DNA of 64,000 bases. Source: an uncultured Acetatifactor sp. (GTDB lineage: Bacteria > Bacillota > Clostridia > Lachnospirales > Lachnospiraceae). Where the stretch lies: assembly GCA_910589655.1 (NCBI GenBank), contig CAJUTJ010000146.1, positions 3,617 through 67,616 on the forward strand, given 5' to 3'. How positions within the stretch are numbered: position 1 is the stretch's first letter; every line of letters begins with the position of its first letter. This document shows positions 46,908-55,700 of the stretch, in pieces. The translations under genes were made by a program, and so were the position numbers. The notes under the pieces are model-generated. The model did not search any database and was not told the DNA's origin. It saw only the letters and a list, made by a program, of their open reading frames with translations.

Positions 46908-47040
46908 GTTACTGTTCACTCGCTGTCGCCGCGAGGCGTTTTCACGCTGTTTGTGCGTGATAAACCCGAGACAGACATGCGTGAAATCGCTGTTTTGCGA
47001 TTTCTGTGTATAGGTTGCTGTGAACGAAGTGAACAATAAC
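46908..47040 (+). mobile_element. Element B copy 4: intact MITE-like element, 133 bp
   Basis: Ends GTTACTGTTCACT and AGTGAACAATAAC (one mismatch in the pair). Same length as copy 3 and about 95% identical in inverted orientation. Immediately left lies AGTGAACAGTAAC (about 46895-46907), another end sequence abutting the element, as if a second end were left behind. Confidence 0.85.
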
Positions 47041-47129
47041 CAGTAACCGATTTCCGGCTGCCCGCGCTAAAAAAACAGTAGACAATATGTCGGGTTTAGA
47101 GTAAAATTAAATAAAAAAGGAGAATACTA

Positions 47130-47423
47130 ATGAGTGACAATTCATCAACCAATCAAAACAATTCTTATCAAGTGCCTCAAGAGGAAGAAAAGGGTATGTC
47201 CATAGCCTCCATGGTTCTTGGTATCGTTGGATTCATCGCATGGTGTCTGCCTATTGCGGGATATCCGGTGACTATTGTAGGTATTGTGCTGGGCGTTAAG
47301 GGAATGAAAAAGGGCGGAAAGGGAATGGCTATTGCTGGTATCATTATGTGTACCATTACTCTGGTGCTGACCCTGATCAACTCTATTCTGGGTGCATTTT
47401 TATCTGTTGCCGATTATCTGTAG
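47130..47423 (+). CDS. DUF4190 small membrane protein
   Basis: 97 residues; ATG after AAAAAGGAG. Polar N-terminus (1-22), two hydrophobic segments (about 24-50 and 66-92) separated by VKGMKKGGKGMAIAG, the DUF4190 pattern. Membrane protein of unknown function. Confidence 0.82.
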   Translation: MSDNSSTNQNNSYQVPQEEEKGMSIASMVLGIVGFIAWCLPIAGYPVTIVGIVLGVKGMKKGGKGMAIAGIIMCTITLVLTLINSILGAFLSVADYL

Positions 47424-47536
47424 AGAATACATTGCATGTGAAATGTTTTGAAAGGACAGTTCAGCCTGTCATGGGGAATGGCCGAATAGGAGACGGTTCC
47501 GTATTTCGGCAGACATGGCGGAACGTCAAATGTGGG

Positions 47537-47567
47537 GGAATGTGACGATATTGTCGCATTCCTTTTT
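47537..47567 (+). terminator. Terminator upstream of pyrC
   Basis: GGAATGTGAC at 47537-47546 pairs with GTCGCATTCC at 47553-47562, followed by five T. The rest of the 350-base gap to pyrC shows no PyrR-type binding hairpin and no convincing gene. Confidence 0.75.
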
Positions 47568-47771
47568 AAAAGCATAAAAAAGTACCATAGAAGTTACATC
47601 CCTTGCCCTATCCGCCATGGATTTTATGAAAATTCCGGCCGGCTTTGCGCCGAGCTGTGTGTTCTCTGCGGATCTTAATCGCATTATGTCCGCATTCCAC
47701 GGTATGCAGCGTATGAGTAGATTTTCCTGCATGGCAGCGGGAAGGGATGTATGTAAGGTTAGGAGGCGCAT

Positions 47772-49040
47772 ATGCTGCTGATACGGAACGGATATATGAT
47801 TGACCCTAAGTCCGGAAGAGAGGGCAATTATGATATTCTGATAGAAGGGGACAAGATTACTAAAATCGGCACAAAACTGCCGGATCAGGGTGAAAAGTGT
47901 CAGGTGATAGACGCGGAAGGGCTTTTGGTGGCGCCGGGACTGGTGGATGTTCATGTTCATTTCAGGGAGCCCGGTTTTACCCGGAAGGAAAACATTGACA
48001 CAGGGGCGGCCGCAGCGGCAAAGGGCGGGTTTACAACGGTGGTTATGATGGCAAACACGAATCCGCCCATTGATTCTGCGGAGGTGCTGCGGCAGGTTTT
48101 GGACAGAGGAAGGGAGACGGGAATCCATGTCTTGTCCTGCGCCAATGTGACCATGGGCATGAAGGGGAGGGAACTGACTCCCATGAAGGAGCTTGCGGCG
48201 CTGGGAGCTTCCGGGTTTACGGATGACGGAGTCCCTCTGCTGGAGGAAGAGATAGTCCGCAGCGCCATGAAAGCGGCGGCGGAGCTGGATCTGCCTCTCA
48301 GCTTCCATGAGGAGAATCCCAAATTTATCGAGAATAACGGCATACATCGAGGGAAGGCAAGCGAGTATTTCGGCATTGGCGGCTCTCCCAGAGAAGCGGA
48401 GATCGACATGATCGGAAGGGATCTGGAACTGGCCTTGGAAACGGGCGCCTGCATCAACATCCAGCATATCAGCACAAAGGAAGGTGTGGAACTGGTTCGT
48501 CAGGCCAAGAAAAAAGGCTCCAATATTCATGCGGAGGCCACTCCCCATCACTTTACTTTGACGGAGGAGGCCGCCATCCGGTACGGAACGCTGGCGAAAA
48601 TGAATCCGCCCCTGAGGGAAGAGGCGGACAGGCAGGAAATTATCCGGGGCTTGGCGGACGGCACCATTGATATCATCGCAACGGATCATGCGCCCCATAC
48701 GGCGGAGGAAAAGGCGGGAACCATCACCGAGGCGCCCAGCGGGATTATCGGGTTGGAAACTTCTCTGGCGCTGGGCATCACGGAGCTGGTGGGGGGAGGT
48801 TATCTCACCGTAAAGCAGCTGCTCCGGCTGATGAGTGCAAATCCCGCCGCCATGTATCGTTTGGATGCGGGGTTTCTGGAAGAGGGAGGCCCTGCCGATG
48901 TGATTTTAATCGACACCAATCGGGAATGGATGCCGGAGACATATGCATCCAAAGCTTGCAATACTCCTTTCACCGGATGGAAATTAAAGGGCAGAGTGGT
49001 GGAGACAATCTGCGGCGGCAAAATAGTCTGGAAAGAGTAA
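47772..49040 (+). CDS. pyrC: Dihydroorotase
   Basis: 422 residues; ATG after TAGGAGGCGC. Class I dihydroorotase metal ligands DVHVHFREPG (HxH, near 58-62), the HEENP histidine and ATDHAPH (catalytic Asp near 305). It closes carbamoyl-aspartate to dihydroorotate in pyrimidine synthesis. Followed by pyrK and pyrD, the next step of the pathway. Confidence 0.95.
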   Translation: MLLIRNGYMIDPKSGREGNYDILIEGDKITKIGTKLPDQGEKCQVIDAEGLLVAPGLVDVHVHFREPGFTRKENIDTGAAAAAKGGFTTVVMMANTNPPIDSAEVLRQVLDRGRETGIHVLSCANVTMGMKGRELTPMKELAALGASGFTDDGVPLLEEEIVRSAMKAAAELDLPLSFHEENPKFIENNGIHRGKASEYFGIGGSPREAEIDMIGRDLELALETGACINIQHISTKEGVELVRQAKKKGSNIHAEATPHHFTLTEEAAIRYGTLAKMNPPLREEADRQEIIRGLADGTIDIIATDHAPHTAEEKAGTITEAPSGIIGLETSLALGITELVGGGYLTVKQLLRLMSANPAAMYRLDAGFLEEGGPADVILIDTNREWMPETYASKACNTPFTGWKLKGRVVETICGGKIVWKE

Positions 49041-49060
49041 ATTAACTGCCGGAAGAATTG

Positions 49061-49192
49061 CACAATGCAGAAAAAACGGAAACACCAATTTATTCATTGT
49101 TTGTGCCGCCATTGGCGGCATATCCGGAAGGTTGAATAAAAATGCGTATTCAACTATTGATTTGAGTGCGCGCCGCGGCGCACAGATGGGTA
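49061..49192 (+). repeat. Element A copy 4 between pyrC and pyrK (partial)
   Basis: Shares ATTCATTGTTTGTGCCG, GGCGGCAT-TCCGGAAG and TTGAG plus a terminal GC-rich hairpin (TGCGC/GCGCA) with the plsC copy. It ends about where pyrK begins. The 5' half of the element is missing or diverged. Confidence 0.55.
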
Positions 49193-49197
49193 TCAAT

Positions 49198-49968
49198 ATG
49201 AAACAGAAACAGACAGCCGTAATTCTTTCACAAAAGGAGGCCGCTCCCCGGATTTATGATATGTGGATTAAGACGAATCTGGCGGAAGAGGCCAAACCGG
49301 GGCAATTCCTGTGCATTTATCCCAAGGATAAGAGCACGCTGCTTCCCAGACCCATCAGTATATGCGAAGTGGGGGAGGACAGGAAGTCGCTCCGCATTGT
49401 CTATCGTGCAGCAGGCCGGGGAACGGAAGAATTCTCAAAATATCAGGAGGGAGATTCCATTGATATTCTGGGAAATCTGGGAAACGGTTTCCCTGTGGAG
49501 GAAGCTCAGGGAAAGAAAATATTCCTGATGGGAGGAGGTATAGGTGTGCCCCCCATATTACAGCTTGCGAAGGAGGCAAAAGGGGACAAACGGATCATTG
49601 TGGGATATCGGGACAGTCATACTTTCCTGAGAGAGGATTTGGAACGGTACGGAAAGGTCTATATTGCCACGGAAGACGGAAGCGTGGGAACCAAGGGCAA
49701 TGTAATGAATGCCGTTGAGGAAAACGGTTTGGATGCCGATTTGATTTATGCCTGCGGTCCTATGCCCATGCTCCGCGCTGTCAAAGCATACGCAGAAGAG
49801 CACGGCATAAAGGCTTATATCTCTCTGGAAGAGCATATGGCCTGCGGTGTGGGAGCCTGCCTTGGATGTGTGGTGAAGACGAAAGAAATCGATCACCATT
49901 CCAACGTGCATAATGCCCGCATCTGCACGGACGGGCCGGTCTTTGAAGCGGCCGATGTCCTGATTTGA
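49198..49968 (+). CDS. pyrK: Dihydroorotate dehydrogenase electron-transfer subunit
   Basis: About 256 residues if started at ATG 49198; ATG 49186 and TTG 49132 are in frame but lie inside element A, and no strong ribosome site decides. FAD domain with LLPRPISICEV, NAD-binding MGGGIGVPPILQLA, and the C-terminal 2Fe-2S loop CGVGACLGCVVKT plus a later Cys. PyrK passes electrons from PyrD to NAD+. Confidence 0.93.
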   Translation: MKQKQTAVILSQKEAAPRIYDMWIKTNLAEEAKPGQFLCIYPKDKSTLLPRPISICEVGEDRKSLRIVYRAAGRGTEEFSKYQEGDSIDILGNLGNGFPVEEAQGKKIFLMGGGIGVPPILQLAKEAKGDKRIIVGYRDSHTFLREDLERYGKVYIATEDGSVGTKGNVMNAVEENGLDADLIYACGPMPMLRAVKAYAEEHGIKAYISLEEHMACGVGACLGCVVKTKEIDHHSNVHNARICTDGPVFEAADVLI

Positions 49969-50021
49969 GGGGAGCCTGCAGCCGCAACATTTTGATAGTA
50001 TGAAAAGGAGAAAAGCAACAT

Positions 50022-50927
50022 ATGAATACACAGATAACCATTGCCGGTGTCACCTTTAAGAATCCCGTTATGACGGCGTCGGGAACCTTCGGATCCGGTA
50101 TGGAGTACTCGGAATTCGTTGACCTGAATCAACTGGGGGCGGTGGTCACTAAAGGCGTGGCAAATGTACCCTGGCCGGGGAACCCTACTCCCAGAGTGGC
50201 GGAAGTCTATGGCGGAATGCTGAATGCCATCGGCCTGCAGAATCCCGGAATCGATATGCTGATGGAGAGGGATATCCCCTTCTTAAAACAATACGATACG
50301 AATATTATTGTCAATGTCTGCGGTAAGACTGTGGAAGACTATGTGGAAGTGGTAGAGCGTCTGGGAGACGAGCAGTCGGTAGCCATGCTGGAGATTAACG
50401 TATCCTGCCCCAATGTCAAGGAAGGCGCCATTGCTTTCGGACAAAAAGCGGAGGCTCTCTTTCAAATTACGCAGGAAGTGAAGAAACATGCCAGACAGCC
50501 TGTGATTATGAAGCTCAGCCCCAATGTCACCGATATTACGGAGATGGCCAGAGCGGCGGAAGCGGCGGGAGCGGACGCCCTGTCCCTGATCAATACCCTT
50601 ACCGGCATGAAGATTGATATTCACAGGAGAACCTTTGCCCTTGCCAACAAGACAGGGGGGATGAGCGGACCCGCCATCAAACCTGTTGCGGTGCGTATGG
50701 TATATCAGACGGCAAAAGCGGTGAAAATTCCCATTATCGGCATGGGCGGAATCGGTTCTGCGGAGGACGCCGTTGAATTCATTCTGGCGGGAGCCAGCGC
50801 GGTCAGCATCGGCGCCATGAATTTTGTGAATCCTTATGTTACAACGGAGGTGGTCCGTGGAATTGAGGACTATATGAAGGAATATCATGTGGAAAACCTG
50901 ACGGAATTGATCGGGGCGGTCATATAA
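50022..50927 (+). CDS. pyrD: Dihydroorotate dehydrogenase class 1B, catalytic subunit
   Basis: 301 residues; ATG after AAAAGGAGAAAAG. FMN barrel with NPVMTASGTFG, the catalytic Cys in EINVSCPNVKEG, and GMGGIGSAEDAVEFILAGAS phosphate site. Pairs with the adjacent pyrK product to oxidise dihydroorotate to orotate. Same operon as pyrC and pyrK. Confidence 0.96.
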   Translation: MNTQITIAGVTFKNPVMTASGTFGSGMEYSEFVDLNQLGAVVTKGVANVPWPGNPTPRVAEVYGGMLNAIGLQNPGIDMLMERDIPFLKQYDTNIIVNVCGKTVEDYVEVVERLGDEQSVAMLEINVSCPNVKEGAIAFGQKAEALFQITQEVKKHARQPVIMKLSPNVTDITEMARAAEAAGADALSLINTLTGMKIDIHRRTFALANKTGGMSGPAIKPVAVRMVYQTAKAVKIPIIGMGGIGSAEDAVEFILAGASAVSIGAMNFVNPYVTTEVVRGIEDYMKEYHVENLTELIGAVI

Positions 50928-50941
50928 CGCAAATTGCCTTC

Positions 50942-50969
50942 ATATATATACTTATACCAGTATATATAT
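50942..50969. promoter_or_regulatory. AT-rich 11-bp perfect inverted repeat
   Basis: ATATATATACT and AGTATATATAT around a six-base centre, ending two bases before the ribosome site of the next gene. Its position would let a bound protein or a folded transcript block translation start. Chance palindromy of AT-rich DNA is possible. Confidence 0.4.
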
Positions 50970-50982
50970 GGAGGTATTTTTA

Positions 50983-52533
50983 GTGGAACTGTTGAAAAGA
51001 AATATACATATGGATCGTGTCAGGGCGGAAGCGGTCACTCAGATTACTTTGGAGGATGACGTAAATGTCTCTGAAAATAAACCGGATGTCTCCGCGTTAA
51101 ATCTGGAGAAGGCGGAAGTCATTATCGAAGAGATTAAGCCCGGAACGGACACGGTGACGGTGCGGGGGTATTTGGCTTATGTCATCCTATACCACACTGC
51201 GGAAGAGGGGAGCAGCCTTGTAGTGCTGGAGGGAAAGCTGTCCTTGGAGGAGAAAATGCACTTACAGGACGCGGTGCCGTCCGATACGGTGGTTCTGGAG
51301 TGTGACGTGGAGGATTTGACCGTCAGCATGATTAATTCACGCAAGCTGAATATTCAGTCTCTGGTGACGCTTACGGCGAAGGTGGAGGAGCTCTATGACG
51401 AAGAAGCTCCCATTGCCGTTCACGGCGACGAGACCGTGGAGTACCGCAGAATGCCTTTGGAGCTTGCCCAGATCGCAATCTGCAAAAACGATATCTTCCG
51501 CTTAAAGGACGAAATAATGCTGCCCTCTAACTATCCCAACATTTTCCAGATTCTGTGGAACAATATCTCTCTGGCCGATGTGGAATTTAAAGTGATGGAA
51601 GAAAAGCTGACCATCTCCGGGGATGTGCGCTTGTTTTTATTGTATGAAGGCGAGGGAGAGGATCATCCCATCCGCTCCTTTGAGACTACGCTTCCCTTCA
51701 GCGGGGTACTGGAATGCCATGGCTGCAGAGAGGGGATGCTGCCGGATATTCGTTACCATCTGGGGCAGCAGGAGCTTGCGGTGCGCCCTGATTTCGACGG
51801 GGAGGAGCGCAGCATCGGCATGGAGCTGGTGATTGACATTGCCATTCGGGTTTACGAGGAAGAGAAGCTGGAAATTATTTCGGACATCTACGGCGTCTCC
51901 AAGGAAATCAGCACCATCACCCATCAGGCAAGCCTTCGCAGACTCCTTTCGAAAGTGACGGGGAAAACGAAGGTGACGGAGCATGTCCATGTGTCTGACG
52001 GAACGGTTCTGCAGCTGCTGCACAGTGAAGGGACAGTGATCGTAGAGCAGCAGGAGACCGTAGAAAACGGCATTTTGCTGAAGGGTGCGTTATCCGTCAA
52101 GGTAATGTACATCACCGGAGAGGACGAATCTCCCTATGGCTGTACGCAGGCACAGATTCCCTACAGCTATACATTGGAAGTTCCCGATATTGCACCGGAA
52201 GATATGGGAAAGGTTCATGCGGAGGTGGAACAGCTTCAAGTAACCATGCTGGACGGTGAGGAGATGGATGTAAAGGCCGTTCTATGCTTTGCCACCACGG
52301 TGTTTAAGAGCATACCCGTCAACTTGATCAGCGAAGTCACCGTATCCGATCTGGATATGTCCAGAATGAGCAATCTGCCGGGAATGGTAGTCTATATGGT
52401 GAAAGAGGGGGATAACCTGTGGAATATCGGCAAGCAATACTATGTGCCGGTGGAAAGCCTGCGGCAGTTGAATGAGCTGGAGAGTGATGAGATAAAGGCC
52501 GGGCAGAAGCTTTTGGTGGTAAAGGGAAGCTGA
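50983..52533 (+). CDS. DUF3794 (SPOCS) protein with C-terminal LysM
   Basis: 516 residues from the GTG at 50983, preceded by TGGAGG at 8 bases; the ATG at 50968 overlaps that site. Repeated DUF3794-type beta domains (about 30-150, 175-260, 335-430) and a LysM domain (about 470-515, VKEGDNLWNIGKQYYV). LysM binds peptidoglycan or cortex; proteins of this layout are associated with spore coat or cortex in Clostridia. No signal peptide, consistent with mother-cell deposition onto the spore. Confidence 0.85.
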   Translation: MELLKRNIHMDRVRAEAVTQITLEDDVNVSENKPDVSALNLEKAEVIIEEIKPGTDTVTVRGYLAYVILYHTAEEGSSLVVLEGKLSLEEKMHLQDAVPSDTVVLECDVEDLTVSMINSRKLNIQSLVTLTAKVEELYDEEAPIAVHGDETVEYRRMPLELAQIAICKNDIFRLKDEIMLPSNYPNIFQILWNNISLADVEFKVMEEKLTISGDVRLFLLYEGEGEDHPIRSFETTLPFSGVLECHGCREGMLPDIRYHLGQQELAVRPDFDGEERSIGMELVIDIAIRVYEEEKLEIISDIYGVSKEISTITHQASLRRLLSKVTGKTKVTEHVHVSDGTVLQLLHSEGTVIVEQQETVENGILLKGALSVKVMYITGEDESPYGCTQAQIPYSYTLEVPDIAPEDMGKVHAEVEQLQVTMLDGEEMDVKAVLCFATTVFKSIPVNLISEVTVSDLDMSRMSNLPGMVVYMVKEGDNLWNIGKQYYVPVESLRQLNELESDEIKAGQKLLVVKGS

Positions 52534-52623
52534 CGGTTTATATTGATTTCAGTCCCTGACATTCGGCAGACTGACCAGAGGACAGTGGATGTTATGGCTC
52601 GGGATAAAGAAATAGAAAATATT

Positions 52624-52660
52624 CAGGGGAGGATGTGGCTTATGCATATCCTCCCCTGTT
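52624..52660. terminator. Terminator between convergent genes
   Basis: 14-pair stem CAGGGGAGGATGTG/CATATCCTCCCCTG with a seven-base loop, T-rich on both outer flanks. It separates the DUF3794-LysM gene from the minus-strand gene that follows. Confidence 0.7.
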
Positions 52661-52707
52661 TAAGGACTGTCTATTTCCCGGCAGCCCTTTTAAAATGTAA
52701 TACTTGA

Positions 52708-53316
52708 TTATTCGGTGATACCTGCTTCTGCAGCCAGCTTGTCGAATTTCTCCAAAACGGCATCGTAAGTTCTCTGGGAAATCTCGGGAAGCTTGCCGCC
52801 CCAAGTCTGCTCTGCCTGCTTGTAGCCCTTCTGGAAAGCAGCTCTCATCTCTTCGATCTTATCGGGATCACCGCCGGTCAATGCGGTAGCAAAAGAAACA
52901 ATCCTGTCGGAAGTCTGGTTAACGCCCCAATAACCGTCTTCTGAAATGTCCTGCTGAGCCTGAAGTCTGGTAGCGGGATCTACCTTGTAGTTACCCTTGC
53001 GAAGGAAAGACCAGATGTCGTTTGCGTTGCCGTAAGCATTTGCCTGACCGGACATCATCTTCTCTACCAGAGAGCGAAGCTGTGAAGTACGTGCATCTGC
53101 ATCAGCCTTTAACTTATTAATCAATTTGGTATCGGGAGTATAGGTCTTCTTCGTAGATGCTGTGGAAGTCTTCTTGGAAGGCTCGTATACAACACCGGTA
53201 TCGGCAGCAGTAGATTTGTTATCTGCTGCAGATGTGGTTTTCGTGTTCTCTGCACTGGCAGAAGAAGCATAAGTGTAGGCATTTGCCTGTGTCTGTGTAA
53301 CTCCATTTACACTCAT
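52708..53316 (-). CDS. Unknown protein, sigma-D regulon candidate
   Basis: 202 residues from the start at 53316 (AGAGG upstream); the frame extends to 53373 without a site. N-terminal 65 residues are Ser/Thr/Ala/Gln rich, low complexity, beginning MSVNGVTQTQANAYTY; the rest is helical (about 75-200) with WSFLRKGNYKVDP and EDGYWGVNQTSDRIVSFATALTGGDPDKIEEM. No signal peptide or membrane helix. Not assigned to a family I can name with confidence. The sigma-D promoter suggests a flagellar or motility-linked exported protein. Confidence 0.7.
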   Translation of the reverse strand: MSVNGVTQTQANAYTYASSASAENTKTTSAADNKSTAADTGVVYEPSKKTSTASTKKTYTPDTKLINKLKADADARTSQLRSLVEKMMSGQANAYGNANDIWSFLRKGNYKVDPATRLQAQQDISEDGYWGVNQTSDRIVSFATALTGGDPDKIEEMRAAFQKGYKQAEQTWGGKLPEISQRTYDAVLEKFDKLAAEAGITE

Positions 53317-53390
53317 AATATACCTCTTTTCTGGCGAATGTCGCCGCGTTCTACCCATTTCTGGGCGCATCATCCGTGATTGTATTTTTT

Positions 53391-53417
53391 ATATCGGATA
53401 ATTTAGTGAAAACTTTA
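53391..53417 (-). promoter_or_regulatory. Sigma-D-type promoter (minus strand)
   Basis: On the minus strand TAAA (53414-53417), 15 bases, TCCGATAT (53391-53398): exact spacing and six of eight bases of the -10 consensus. It lies 75 bases before the start of the 202-residue gene and is divergent from the ispE promoter. Confidence 0.65.
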
Positions 53418-53424
53418 GGGTTCA

Positions 53425-53453
53425 TTGACAATAATTGTAAAAGTAATTATAAT
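53425..53453 (+). promoter_or_regulatory. Consensus sigma-A promoter for ispE
   Basis: TTGACA at 53425-53430, 17 bases, TATAAT at 53448-53453: perfect boxes and spacing, with a leader of about 130 bases. Only eight bases separate it from the divergent sigma-D box. Confidence 0.85.
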
Positions 53454-53592
53454 AAAAACATATAATGTATACAAAATACAATGTCAAAACAACTTACGGA
53501 GTCTATCGTGTTCCGGTATACTGGAGATATTGTTTTGAAACGGTTCCAATATGCTCTTGAGCGAACCGGACGGATAGAGGATGGAGGCCGGA

Positions 53593-54447
53593 ATGAAGTT
53601 TCAGATGAAAGCACATGCTAAGATCAATCTCGGGCTGGATGTGGTGGGAAAGCTGCCCAACGGTTATCATGAGGTAAGGATGGTCATGCAGACGGTGGGG
53701 ATTTATGACGAATTGACATTCAGCAGAACAGAATGCGGAATTATGGTTACAACCGATTCGGAAGAACTGCCTATAGAAGAGGATAACTTAATATACAAGG
53801 CGGCAAATTTGATGAAGGATAAGTATGATATCCGGGAGGGAATACACATTCATCTGCAAAAAAATATTCCCATCGCCGCGGGAATGGCAGGCGGAAGCGC
53901 GGATGCTGCGGCTGCCATGAAAGGAATCAGCCGGATGTTCGGATTGGATACAAGTCTGCTGGAATTGATGGAGCTGGGCGCATCCATCGGAGCCGATGTG
54001 CCCTATTGTGTGATAGGCGGAACGGCTCTTGCCGAAGGAATCGGAGAAAAGCTTACGCCGCTGGAACCGGCGCCGGAGTGCTTTGTGCTGGTGGCAAAGC
54101 CCGATATCAATGTGTCCACGAGGTATGTATATGAGCGCCTGAACGTGGCGGCAATCGAAAAGCACCCGGATATTGACGGCATGGTGGCGGCAATCGGCAA
54201 GGGGAGCCTTCAGGGGATTCTGGACCGTATGGAAAATGTGTTGGAAAGTGTAACCGTACAGGAATATCCGGTAGTCGATGCTTTAAAGCAGAGAATGAAG
54301 GAGCTGGGGGCGGTGAACAGTCTGATGAGCGGCAGCGGCCCTACGGTGTTCGGCATCTTTCTGGAGAAGCGTCTGGCAGAGGCGGCGCTGGATCGTCTGG
54401 CTCAGGAACAGCTCGCAAAACAAATTTTTGTTACCACTTTTTGCTGA
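53593..54447 (+). CDS. ispE: 4-diphosphocytidyl-2-C-methyl-D-erythritol kinase
   Basis: 284 residues from the ATG at 53593, preceded by GGAGG; ATG 53581 overlaps that site. GHMP kinase: AHAKINLGLDVVGKLPNGYHEV, ATP loop PIAAGMAGGSADAAAAM near 91, and MSGSGPTVFG near the end. Fourth step of the MEP isoprenoid pathway. Confidence 0.95.
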   Translation: MKFQMKAHAKINLGLDVVGKLPNGYHEVRMVMQTVGIYDELTFSRTECGIMVTTDSEELPIEEDNLIYKAANLMKDKYDIREGIHIHLQKNIPIAAGMAGGSADAAAAMKGISRMFGLDTSLLELMELGASIGADVPYCVIGGTALAEGIGEKLTPLEPAPECFVLVAKPDINVSTRYVYERLNVAAIEKHPDIDGMVAAIGKGSLQGILDRMENVLESVTVQEYPVVDALKQRMKELGAVNSLMSGSGPTVFGIFLEKRLAEAALDRLAQEQLAKQIFVTTFC

Positions 54448-54449
54448 CA

Positions 54450-54516
54450 TGCGCTTATGCGCGGAGAACAGCGCGGAAACGGGAAATAAAATGCCGTTTG
54501 TGCGGCAGAATGAGAG
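54450..54516 (+). repeat. Possible element A remnant ahead of the GntR gene
   Basis: Hairpins TGCGC-TTA-TGCGCG and AAATGCCG-TTTGTG-CGGCA, closing with GAATGAGAGGAAG, the same ending that precedes the SseB-like gene. Only the 3' part of the element is present. Confidence 0.4.
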
Positions 54517-54521
54517 GAAGT

Positions 54522-55205
54522 ATGCAGGATAATTTACAGGTAAGCATGGATGAATTTCTGCCTTTGAGAGACGTGGTGTTCAACACGCTCCGACAGGCCA
54601 TTCTCACCGGAGAGCTGAAACCCGGTGAGCGTCTGATGGAGATACATCTTGCAAAGAAGCTGGGGGTCAGCAGGACGCCCATTCGGGAAGCAATCCGTAA
54701 GCTGGAGCTGGAGGGGCTGGTCACTATGATTCCCAGACGCGGGGCGGAGGTGGCGCAGATTACGGAAAAGAGCATGAACGACGTGCTGGAAGTACGCCGC
54801 GCATTGGATGTGCTCTGCGTGGAGCTTGCCTGTGACCGGATCACGGAGGAGGAGCTGGAACAGCTCAAGGCAGCCTGCGAAGCTTTTGAAGCGGCAGTGA
54901 AGACCAAGGATGCAAAGAAGATCGCCCATGCCGATGTAGCCTTGCATGATATTATTGTCTGCGCTACCGGAAACCAGAGGCTGATTCAGCTGGTAAACAA
55001 TCTGTCGGAACAAATGTATCGTTATCGGTTTGAGTATATTAAGGACAGCAGCCAGCATGAGCGGCTGGTGGAGGAACACAGGGTTATCTACCAAAGTCTT
55101 GTGGAAAAGGATAAGGAGGCGGTATCTCAGGCGGCGAAAACGCATATAGATAATCAGGAGATATCCATTATCCGGCAGATTCGTTTGGACCGGCAAAAGT
55201 CTTAA
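54522..55205 (+). CDS. GntR-family transcriptional regulator (FCD subfamily)
   Basis: 227 residues from the ATG at 54522 with AGAGGAAG upstream. Winged helix (about 15-75: ILTGELKPGERLMEIHLAKKLGVSRTPIREAIRKLE) followed by an all-helical FCD domain (about 85-215) with metal-coordinating Asp/His positions (ADVALHDII, EEHRVIYQSL). Such regulators respond to small acids. The effector and targets are unknown; it lies right after ispE. Confidence 0.92.
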   Translation: MQDNLQVSMDEFLPLRDVVFNTLRQAILTGELKPGERLMEIHLAKKLGVSRTPIREAIRKLELEGLVTMIPRRGAEVAQITEKSMNDVLEVRRALDVLCVELACDRITEEELEQLKAACEAFEAAVKTKDAKKIAHADVALHDIIVCATGNQRLIQLVNNLSEQMYRYRFEYIKDSSQHERLVEEHRVIYQSLVEKDKEAVSQAAKTHIDNQEISIIRQIRLDRQKS

Positions 55206-55400
55206 ACGGCAGGCATTTGAAACAACGGGGAAACGGTATAATTTAATATAAGAAGTCAATACTTCTATTCAGAAAAGAGAAGACGGCATAATGATACGGC
55301 TATAGCAACCGGAAGCCGAAAAGAAAGACGGCGCAACGGTTCAGCCATGGCAATCGGCAGCCAAAAGGAAACAAGGCTGTCTTCGGGAATGGAGATTGAC

Positions 55401-55700
55401 ATGAAAAGAATCTGGGCGGGAGTTAAAATTGCGGCATGTGTGTGTGCGGCTTTCGGATGGTGGGGAGTCCTTTATCCGGAGCTGGTTCTGACGGCCGACA
55501 CCTATAGGATATGCAGTGACGGCGGGCAGGAGGGACAGGAAATACAGGAAGAATATGACTTTTCTGCCCAACAGGATATCTATTGGACTTTATTAAAGGC
55601 AGACAGGGAAGACATACGTTTCCGCAGTAAACTGCTGGTAGAATGGAACAAATTTGTGGAGGCTTTACATGAGTCAGATCAAAACGGAGCTGCTCCGTAA
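55401..55700 (+). CDS. Small signal-anchored protein of unknown function
   Basis: 99 residues from the ATG at 55401 after GGAGATTGAC. One hydrophobic segment (about 8-30), then an acidic external part. Its 3' end overlaps the start of murI by 32 bases, and the murI ribosome site lies inside it, so expression of the two is probably linked. The 195 bases upstream contain an imperfect direct repeat (GCAACCGGAAGCCGAAAAG and GCAATCGGCAGCCAAAAGG). Confidence 0.6.
   Translation: MKRIWAGVKIAACVCAAFGWWGVLYPELVLTADTYRICSDGGQEGQEIQEEYDFSAQQDIYWTLLKADREDIRFRSKLLVEWNKFVEALHESDQNGAAP

Noticed and set aside
47570..47771. PyrR attenuator or T-box before pyrC
   Set aside because: No PyrR-binding hairpin, specifier stem or second terminator could be found; only the upstream gene's terminator is present.
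47620..47790. Short ORF of about 54 codons overlapping the pyrC start
   Set aside because: No ribosome site, Cys/Met/Arg-rich composition without pattern, and overlap with a well-supported start.
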